A stretch of DNA of 46,945 nucleotides from NCBI GenBank assembly GCA_047605685.1, contig JASGFF010000012.1:1-46945 (forward strand), given 5' to 3'. Source of the stretch: JAUASV01 sp047605685 (lineage in GTDB: Bacteria > Actinomycetota > Actinomycetes > Actinomycetales > Microbacteriaceae). Both the position numbers and the translations under genes were made by a program. The notes beneath the pieces were generated by a model. The model saw only the letters and a list, made by a program, of their open reading frames with translations, was not told the origin of the DNA and ran no database searches. Shown here piece after piece: positions 41,005-46,945 of this stretch (position 1 is its first letter; every line of letters starts with the position of its first letter).

Positions 41005-42204
41005 ATGGACTGGCAGACACCCGAGGACACCGTGCCGTCCGCCTTCATCACCGAGGCGAACGCGCGCGCGCTGCTCGGCAAGCCACCGGTGACCGGCGCC
41101 TGGCGCGACGGGGACCACCTCGGCGAGCGCCGCTTCGTGTCGATCGGCCAGCTCGAGCTCGAGCGCGGCGGCCGGCTGCCGGCCGTGCGCATCGCCTACG
41201 AGAGCTGGGGCACGCTGAACGCGGCGCGCGACAACGCCGTGCTCGTGCTGCACGCGCTCACCGGCGACTCCCACGTCATCGGCCCGGCCGGGCGCGGGCA
41301 CCCGACCGCCGGCTGGTGGGGCGGCGTCGTCGGGCCCGGCAAGGCCGTCGACACCGACCGCTGGTTCGTCGTCGCCCCCAACATGCTCGGCGGATGCCAG
41401 GGCTCCACCGGCCCCGCCTCGACCGCCCCCGACGGCACCGAGTGGGGCAGCCGGTTCCCCTTCATCACGATCCGCGACCAGGTCGCCGCGCAGCGCGCCT
41501 TCGCGGACCGGCTCGGCATCGAGCGCTTCGCCGCCGTGATCGGCGGCTCGATGGGCGGCATGCAGTCGCTCGAGTGGGCGGTGGGGCATCCCGACCGCCT
41601 CGAGCGCGTCGCCGTGCTCAGCGCGCCGGCCCGCAGCGATGCCGACCAGATCGCGCTGAACTCGGTGCAGCTCGACGCCGTGCGCGGCGACCCGGCCTTC
41701 CACGACGGCGACTACTACGAGGCGAGCGAGGGCCCCTACCGCGGCCTCGCGCTGGCCCGGCGGATGGCGCTGCTCAACTACCGCGCCCCCGAGGAGCTCA
41801 ACGAGCGCTTCGCCCGCTCCTGGCAGAGCGGCAGGGACCCGCTCGGCGGCGGCGGCAAGTACGCCGTCGAGTCGTACCTGGACTTCCACGGCAACAAGTT
41901 CACCCGCCGCTTCGACGCCGGCAGCTACCTCGCCCTCGTCGAGGCGATGAACTCGCACGACGTCGGCCGCGACCGCGGCGGCGTCGAGGCCGCCCTCGGC
42001 CGGGTGAGCGCCCGCGCGCTCGTCGTCGGGGTCGACAGCGACCGGCTGTTCCCGGTCGAGGCGCAGCGCCTGATCGCCCGGCACCTGCGGCACCACCTCG
42101 ACGGCCCCGCCCCCGTCGTGATCGAGAGCCCCTTCGGGCACGACGGCTTCCTCATCGAGCACGACCGCGTCGGCGCCGAGCTGCGGCGGCTGCTGGAGGG
42201 CTGA
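41005..42204 (+). CDS. metX: homoserine O-acetyltransferase
   Basis: It activates homoserine with acetyl-CoA for methionine synthesis. The 399-residue alpha/beta hydrolase has VLVLHALTGDSHVIG (oxyanion region), the nucleophile elbow VIGGSMGGMQSLEWA, the Asp in VVGVDSDRLFPVEAQ and the His in SPFGHDGFLIEHD. It follows metY across a strong hairpin and may have its own promoter (GATACT at 40990-40995). Confidence 0.96.
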   Translation: MDWQTPEDTVPSAFITEANARALLGKPPVTGAWRDGDHLGERRFVSIGQLELERGGRLPAVRIAYESWGTLNAARDNAVLVLHALTGDSHVIGPAGRGHPTAGWWGGVVGPGKAVDTDRWFVVAPNMLGGCQGSTGPASTAPDGTEWGSRFPFITIRDQVAAQRAFADRLGIERFAAVIGGSMGGMQSLEWAVGHPDRLERVAVLSAPARSDADQIALNSVQLDAVRGDPAFHDGDYYEASEGPYRGLALARRMALLNYRAPEELNERFARSWQSGRDPLGGGGKYAVESYLDFHGNKFTRRFDAGSYLALVEAMNSHDVGRDRGGVEAALGRVSARALVVGVDSDRLFPVEAQRLIARHLRHHLDGPAPVVIESPFGHDGFLIEHDRVGAELRRLLEG

Positions 42205-42237
42205 CGAGGAGTCGGCTGTGGTGCACACTGTGAGGCG

Positions 42238-43443
42238 ATGGACGAGCTGACGGGGGTGGGCTCCCCGGAGCAGATGCTCAAGGAGCGGGACCGGCTGCTC
42301 CAGCGCGTCGCCCGGGTCTACGGGCTGAGCTTCGCCGGGGTGTCGCTGCTGTGCCTGCTCATCCCCGGCGCCGTGAGCCTCTGGGTGCTCCCGGTGGCGA
42401 TCCCGCTGTACGCCGTCCTCGGCGTCGCCCACTACCGGATAGCCCTCGCGCGCGAGCCCATCTGGGTGCTCATCATCATCTCCGCGGGCCTCGCCCTCAT
42501 CATGCTCATCGGCTTCGACGCCTCGCCGACGCTCAGCCAGTCCGCGTTCTCGGCGATCAGCGAGCTGGCCGCGGCATCCGTGCCCTCGATCGCGATCACG
42601 CTCACCACGAGCGCACGTCGCATCGCCGTGCTCGTCGCGAGCCTCCTGCTCGTCAGCGCCGTCACGCTCGCGCTGACCTCCGGATACCAGAACGTGGCCG
42701 CCACCGCCATGCTGCTGCTGCTCGGCTGGGCACTGCCGACGATCGTCGGCGTCTGGGTGGCGGCGAGCGTGCCGCGGGCGATGCGGCGGATCGCGAGCAT
42801 CGGCCGGGCGCACCACGCCGAGCGCCAGGCGAGCGAGCTCGAGGCACAGCGCCGGCGGAGCGCCCGGCTGCTGCACGACACCGTGCTCGCCACGCTCACC
42901 CTGCTCGCCCACTCCGGCGTCGGCGTCGACGACACGGCGCTGCGCGACCAGGCGGCGGACGACGCCCGGCTGCTGCGCCAGCTGCGGCTGGGCCAGATGC
43001 CCACCCCGCAGAGCTACGGCGGCACCGAGCTCAGCACCGCCCAGCGCGAGCCGGTGTCGGAGACCGTGCTCGGCACGACGCTGCAGTCCGTCAAGCAGCG
43101 CTTCTGGCGCATGGGCCTCGACGTCAACTGGCACGGCACCGGCCAGGTGCTGCTGCCGCCGCACGTGCTCGACGCCTTCCTGCTCGCCCTCGCCGAATGC
43201 CTCGAGAACGTCCGGCGGCACTCCGGCGTCAGCGAGGCGCACGTCACGATCGTCGAGGACGAGACCGCGGTGCGGGCGATGATCACGGATGCCGGCGTCG
43301 GCTTCACCCTGAGCGAGGTGGACCCGGGCCGGCTCGGCTTCCAGGAGTCCATCGTCGGCCGGCTGCAGGAGGTCGGCGGGCAGGCCCGGCTGTTCTCCAC
43401 CCCCGGCTCGGGGACCACCGTGGTGCTGGAGGTGCCGCGGTGA
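42238..43443 (+). CDS. membrane sensor histidine kinase (NarL/LuxR-type partner class)
   Basis: The 401-residue protein has about six membrane helices (residues about 30-180) with little extracellular sequence. A HisKA_3-type dimerisation helix follows (H213 in ARLLHDTVLATLTLLAH), then a HATPase domain with N box LAECLENVRRHSG, G1 DAGVGF and G2 GSGTTVVLEV. It should phosphorylate the LuxR-type regulator at 44693. Its stop overlaps the next gene as GTGA. Confidence 0.9.
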   Translation: MDELTGVGSPEQMLKERDRLLQRVARVYGLSFAGVSLLCLLIPGAVSLWVLPVAIPLYAVLGVAHYRIALAREPIWVLIIISAGLALIMLIGFDASPTLSQSAFSAISELAAASVPSIAITLTTSARRIAVLVASLLLVSAVTLALTSGYQNVAATAMLLLLGWALPTIVGVWVAASVPRAMRRIASIGRAHHAERQASELEAQRRRSARLLHDTVLATLTLLAHSGVGVDDTALRDQAADDARLLRQLRLGQMPTPQSYGGTELSTAQREPVSETVLGTTLQSVKQRFWRMGLDVNWHGTGQVLLPPHVLDAFLLALAECLENVRRHSGVSEAHVTIVEDETAVRAMITDAGVGFTLSEVDPGRLGFQESIVGRLQEVGGQARLFSTPGSGTTVVLEVPR

Positions 43444-44663
43444 GCCAGACGGAGACCTTGGAGGCGTTCGAGGGCGGCCGGAGCGCGCTCGCCGCCAAGG
43501 TGGAGCGCAGCATCGGGCCGGGCCGGCTCAACCTCGGCATGGGCTTCGTCGCCGCCGCCGCCGCCATCGTGGTGGTGGTGCGCGCGCTCTACAGCATCGG
43601 CTGGTTCATCGGCCTGTGGCCGCGCTATCCGCAGCCGCTGCTCGCCCTCGGCGCCTGGGCGCTCCTGACGGTCGTGATCGCCACCGAGATCATCGCCTCC
43701 CGGCTGGCCGGCGACCGGATGCCGACCCGGCTGTTCCTGCTCATCGTCGGGCTGCTCGCCGTCGTCGTCTCCCTCGACCTCGCCGCCATCTGGCCGCTGC
43801 ACGACGTCGGCCGCAACGCGACGGCCGCGCTCACCGCGACGATGTCGCTCATCGTCCTGGTGACCCAGCGGCCGATCCGGGACCTGCTCGCCGCCACCGG
43901 CCTGCTGAGCGCCGGGATCGCCGTGGCGATGCTGCTCGGCACAGCCGGCCGCCAGCACGACATCGCCCCGCAGATCACGGCGCTCGCCTTCGCGACGCTG
44001 CCGGCGGTGATCGCGACGGTCGTGGTCCGCGCCTTCCGTCGGATGGTGCAGATCGAGCTCGACCGTGCCCTCGTGCAGTCGACGGTCTCGACGCCCGGCT
44101 TCGCCGTCGGCATGCTCGCCTCCGAGGAGCTCGCCCGTCTCGACCTCGCCGCCGAGGACCTGCTCGACTCGGTCGCGCAGGGCCGCACCCCGCTGCCGCT
44201 CGACGCCACGACGGCCTCGCTCGCCGCCTCGCTCGCCACCGAGCTGCGGCTGCACCTGATCGAGGGGCGCCGGCAGACCTGGCTGTACCACGCGGTGAGC
44301 GAGTCGGAGCTGCTCGGCCAGGTGGTGACGGTCGACGACAGCGCCGGCCTCGCCGCGCTGCTCGACCCCGGCCAGCGCGACGGTCTGCTCGGCGGGATCT
44401 GGGCGCTCGTGAGCGACGCGGCCCGGCCGGTGGAGTCGCTCGCGCTCGCGGTGACGATCGGACCGGTCGCCGCGGCGAGAGCGCCGGAGCCGCACACGCT
44501 CACGGTGCCGATCGTCATCGAGGCCGACGGCGTGTCACGAAACCGTGTGGACCCGTCCACCTGGGACGCCCTGCGCCGGGTCGGACGATACTCTGACAGC
44601 GTTCAGAGCTCTCATCTGCGGGTGCAGATCGAGTGCCTCGTCGCCAACCCGGCGGGGGTCTGA
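43440..44663 (+). CDS. multi-spanning membrane protein of the two-component operon, function unknown
   Basis: The 407-residue protein has about six membrane helices (about 33-210) and a C-terminal cytoplasmic part of 200 residues. The cytoplasmic part includes MLASEELARLDLAAEDLLDS and ATELRLHLIEGRRQTWLYHA. Its layout mimics the kinase before it, but no phospho-acceptor His, N box or G boxes are seen. It could be a degenerate kinase or an accessory sensor. GTG start 43440 overlaps the kinase stop; the regulator follows 29 nt later. Confidence 0.75.
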   Translation: MSQTETLEAFEGGRSALAAKVERSIGPGRLNLGMGFVAAAAAIVVVVRALYSIGWFIGLWPRYPQPLLALGAWALLTVVIATEIIASRLAGDRMPTRLFLLIVGLLAVVVSLDLAAIWPLHDVGRNATAALTATMSLIVLVTQRPIRDLLAATGLLSAGIAVAMLLGTAGRQHDIAPQITALAFATLPAVIATVVVRAFRRMVQIELDRALVQSTVSTPGFAVGMLASEELARLDLAAEDLLDSVAQGRTPLPLDATTASLAASLATELRLHLIEGRRQTWLYHAVSESELLGQVVTVDDSAGLAALLDPGQRDGLLGGIWALVSDAARPVESLALAVTIGPVAAARAPEPHTLTVPIVIEADGVSRNRVDPSTWDALRRVGRYSDSVQSSHLRVQIECLVANPAGV

Positions 44664-44692
44664 ACCATGACGAGGCAGAGAATCGAGGTTCC

Positions 44693-45361
44693 GTGAGCGC
44701 CAAGGCCCGCATCCGACTCGCCCTGGTCGACGACCACCGGATGCTGCTAGGCGCCCTCACCGAGTGGATCCGGGCCGCCGCCGACGACATCGTCCTGGTC
44801 GCGGCGGTGCCGAGCTGGCCGGAGCTGCTCACCCACCCCGAGTTCCCGGTGGACGTGGTGCTGCTCGACCTCGACCTCAGGGACAACATCCCGATCTCGC
44901 TCAAGATCTCCACGCTGCGCTCCACGGGCGTCAAGGTGGTGCTGATGAGCACCTACTCCGAGCCGAACGTCGTGCGCGAGGCGCTCGCGGCCGGCGCGCT
45001 CGGCTACCTGGTCAAGAGCGAGGACGCCGAGATGATCGTCGAGGCCATCCGGGCCGCCACCGAGGGCGAGAGCTTCGTCTCGGCGGAGCTCGACCTGGCC
45101 CTCAACGCCGGCACCGTCGGCGGCTCGCCCAGGCTCAGCGCCCAGGAGCGCCGGGTGATGGCGCTCTACGGCGGCGGGGAGCCGGTGAAGGCCGTCGCCT
45201 TCCACCTCTCCATCAGCGAGGAGACGGCGAAGAGCTACCTCAAGCGCATCCGGGAGAAGTACCGGGTGGCCGGCTACGACGTGGGCACCAAGGTCGCGCT
45301 GCGCAAGCGCGCGATCGAGGACGGCATCCTCATCGAGTCGGACGTTCCGCCTCGGGGCTGA
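44693..45361 (+). CDS. LuxR/NarL-type response regulator
   Basis: The 222-residue protein has a receiver domain (acidic pair in LALVDDHRML, phosphoacceptor D59 in DVVLLDLDL, Thr87, Lys108 in GYLVKSEDA) and a C-terminal helix-turn-helix (RLSAQERRVMALYGGGEPVK, then SISEETAKSYLKRIREKY). The start GTG 44693 has GAGG five bases upstream; a longer frame to 44633 would overlap the preceding gene. The 3' end overlaps the convergent mannosyltransferase gene by 32 nt. Confidence 0.93.
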   Translation: MSAKARIRLALVDDHRMLLGALTEWIRAAADDIVLVAAVPSWPELLTHPEFPVDVVLLDLDLRDNIPISLKISTLRSTGVKVVLMSTYSEPNVVREALAAGALGYLVKSEDAEMIVEAIRAATEGESFVSAELDLALNAGTVGGSPRLSAQERRVMALYGGGEPVKAVAFHLSISEETAKSYLKRIREKYRVAGYDVGTKVALRKRAIEDGILIESDVPPRG

Positions 45362-46745
45362 ACGGCCAGGCCGCCGGCTCGGCCACGGGGTCCGGCAGGG
45401 GGTCGGGCACGGTTGCGGGGTCGCCTGCCCGGCCGCCGAGGCGCGAGAGCTCGGCCAGGCACAGGCCGAACAGCGCCACGAGCAGCAGGTTGCGCGCCGT
45501 GAGGATGACCACGAGCAGCGGCTGCGCCGTGACGAGGTAGTCGTAGAGGTACGGGTAGACCAGCTGGGTGAGCGCCGCGATGAGCAGCACCAGCCGGCCG
45601 GGCATCCGCATGTCGCTGCGGGTGCGCCCGCCGGCCGCGACGGCCGCGACCACCGGGACCGCGAGCCAGCTGATGTACTGCGGCGAGCCGACCTTGTTGA
45701 ACACGATGAGGGTGGCCACCAGGGCGAGGGCCACGAGCGGCACGATCCGGTCGCCCCGGCCGCGCACGACGATGCGCACGGCGAGCAGCACGACCACGAC
45801 GACGGCGACCGCGAGCACCGGGTTCATGAGCGCGCTCGCGACGCTCGTGCCCCGGCCGGCGATCTGGAACGTGAGGATCGTGCGGTCGTAGTAGACGTAG
45901 GAGCCGGGATGGCCGGCGGCGGCGAGCCACATCCAGAACGTGCTCACCGGTGCCTCGATCTGCAGGCCGCGGTCGGTCTGCTCGGTGATGAAGCTCAGCA
46001 CGTTCCAGCCGGAGCCGAAGACGAGGGCGATCGCGATCACGAGCCCGCTCGTGATCAGGGCGCCGCCGAGCACGAGCAGCCGGTGCCGGCTGGCGACGAG
46101 GAGCGCGCCGATGATGGCGGCCGGCCACACCTTGATCCAGGTGGCGATAGCGAGCAGCGCCGCCGACAGCCGGGGGCGCCGGGCGAGGAACAGCAGGGCG
46201 ACGATGCCGATCGGCACCGTGACCGCGTCGATGCGGCCGATGGCGATGGGACCGAGCGCGGCGAGGAACGCCGTCCACCACCAGCCGGCGGCGAGGGATC
46301 GGCCGCGCCGGCCCCAGCCGGTGAGGGCGCCGAGGGCGATCGCGTCGAGCGCGAGGATCATGCTCAGCCAGGTGTTCGGGTAGAGGTCGGCGCCGAACAG
46401 CCGGGCGGCGAACATCGGCACGAGCGCGAGGACCGGGTAGACCCACGGCCCGTCGATGCCGACGACGTAGTGCGCCTGCAGCGCCTCGTCGAGCCAGGCG
46501 GGGTAGACCACCCGGACGTCGCCGAAGGGATTGCTCGCCGAGTACAGGTTCACCAGGCCGTAGACCAGGTGCACCACCAGGAAGGCGCACCACAGCGCCA
46601 CCCGGCTGTCCAGCAGCACCCTGGCGCGCCGGACGCGCTCGAGGGCGGGAGCGGATGCGCCCGGGCCGGGCTTCGGGCCGGGCCCGGGGCCGGGTCTCAG
46701 CCGGGATACCAGGCCGAGCGCCCACGCCCGACCGCCCGCCACCAC
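45330..46745 (-). CDS. GT87/DUF2029-like polyprenol-phosphate-dependent mannosyltransferase family protein
   Basis: The 471-residue protein has about 10-11 membrane helices. The GT-C-type acidic motif is in the first periplasmic loop (SASNPFGDVRVVYPAWLDEA), then GPWVYPVLALVPM and NKVGSPQYISWLAVPV near the C-terminus. Actinobacterial members add mannose to lipoglycans from polyprenyl phosphomannose; the exact acceptor is unknown. A Pro/Gly-rich N-terminal tail (about residues 17-30) comes from low-complexity DNA. Confidence 0.8.
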   Translation of the reverse strand: MVAGGRAWALGLVSRLRPGPGPGPKPGPGASAPALERVRRARVLLDSRVALWCAFLVVHLVYGLVNLYSASNPFGDVRVVYPAWLDEALQAHYVVGIDGPWVYPVLALVPMFAARLFGADLYPNTWLSMILALDAIALGALTGWGRRGRSLAAGWWWTAFLAALGPIAIGRIDAVTVPIGIVALLFLARRPRLSAALLAIATWIKVWPAAIIGALLVASRHRLLVLGGALITSGLVIAIALVFGSGWNVLSFITEQTDRGLQIEAPVSTFWMWLAAAGHPGSYVYYDRTILTFQIAGRGTSVASALMNPVLAVAVVVVVLLAVRIVVRGRGDRIVPLVALALVATLIVFNKVGSPQYISWLAVPVVAAVAAGGRTRSDMRMPGRLVLLIAALTQLVYPYLYDYLVTAQPLLVVILTARNLLLVALFGLCLAELSRLGGRAGDPATVPDPLPDPVAEPAAWPFSPEAERPTR

Positions 46746-46769
46746 ACGACCAGCCTAAGTGAGGGCGGT

Positions 46770-46945
46770 CTACATGAACGCCCGGCGCCCTCCCGCACCG
46801 CGCCCGGCGCCGGCGAGCAGCTCGCGGATCACCGCCGGGACCGCCTCGATGAGGGCGGTGACGGTGAACGGGCCGCCGACGCGCTCGGCGGCCCGGCCGT
46901 GCACGAGCGCCGCCGTCGCGCCGAGCTCGGCGAGCGCCTCCGGGC
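46770..46945 (-). CDS. nnrD: ADP-dependent NAD(P)H-hydrate dehydratase, C-terminal end (runs off the window)
   Basis: Only the last 57 residues are in view: PEALAELGATAALVHGRAAE, RVGGPFTVTALIEAVPAVIR and a short basic tail ending in Met. The ALVHGRAAE block and the following helix match the end of the YjeF/NnrD kinase-fold dehydratase, which repairs damaged NAD(P)H hydrates. The identification rests on a short stretch. Confidence 0.65.
   Translation of the reverse strand, partial: PEALAELGATAALVHGRAAERVGGPFTVTALIEAVPAVIRELLAGAGRGAGGRRAFM

Overview
The window is about 47 kb of very GC-rich DNA with short spacers and many ATGA or GTGA stop/start overlaps. Its gene order (argS, lysA, hom, thrC, thrB, rho, prfA, prmC, tsaC, wecA-like, atpI-like, atpB-E-F-H-A) points to a high-GC actinobacterium of the order Micrococcales, most likely Microbacteriaceae. 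An MshA-type glycosyltransferase (mycothiol pathway) agrees with this. The family-level assignment is inference from gene content and order.

Layout. 1-5436 (minus strand): F0F1 ATP synthase operon from a partial atpA back to atpB, preceded by an AtpI-like membrane protein, a polyprenyl-phosphate sugar-1-phosphate transferase and a threonylcarbamoyl-AMP synthase. 5607-6305 (plus): an inserted HAD hydrolase. 6302-18653 (minus): prmC, prfA, rho, then the aspartate-family amino acid genes thrB, thrC, hom and lysA, and argS further up, with an orphan prepilin-like gene (plus) and a DUF2993 protein between lysA and argS. A 116-bp tandem duplication lies between lysA and hom and creates two overlapping mini-ORFs. 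18738-20197: a lipoprotein and a transglutaminase-like protease. 20281-21880: a scar of broken genes (TetR C-terminus, frameshifted SDR, internal piece of a methionine gamma-lyase-like enzyme). 21948-24861: a lower-GC polymorphic toxin locus with a WXG-type N-terminus, a GH-E nuclease C-terminus and two immunity genes (SuFu and SUKH types). It carries an in-frame amber codon and a probable frameshift, and ends near a tRNA-Arg(CCG) gene.

25244-36248: a 57-residue membrane protein, an iron-box-preceded SIP-domain protein, an MshA-like glycosyltransferase, an operon of TPM-domain protein, PspA and an arginase-fold protein, an operon of phosphoribosyltransferase, uracil-DNA glycosylase and GNAT acetyltransferase, an MFS permease, an SDR and an acyltransferase. 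36519-39376: a secreted protein and a PadR/DHA2 drug-efflux pair. 39557-42204: metY and metX, linking homoserine from hom to methionine. 42238-45361: a three-gene signalling operon (sensor kinase, membrane protein, LuxR-type regulator). 45330 to the end: a GT87-like mannosyltransferase and the 3' end of an NAD(P)H-hydrate dehydratase.

Most of the window is conserved housekeeping DNA. The parts that stand out are the duplicated hom leader, the decaying toxin island with its neighbouring scar, an atpB gene whose best start is CTG, and a recurrent habit of short tandem duplications at gene ends.
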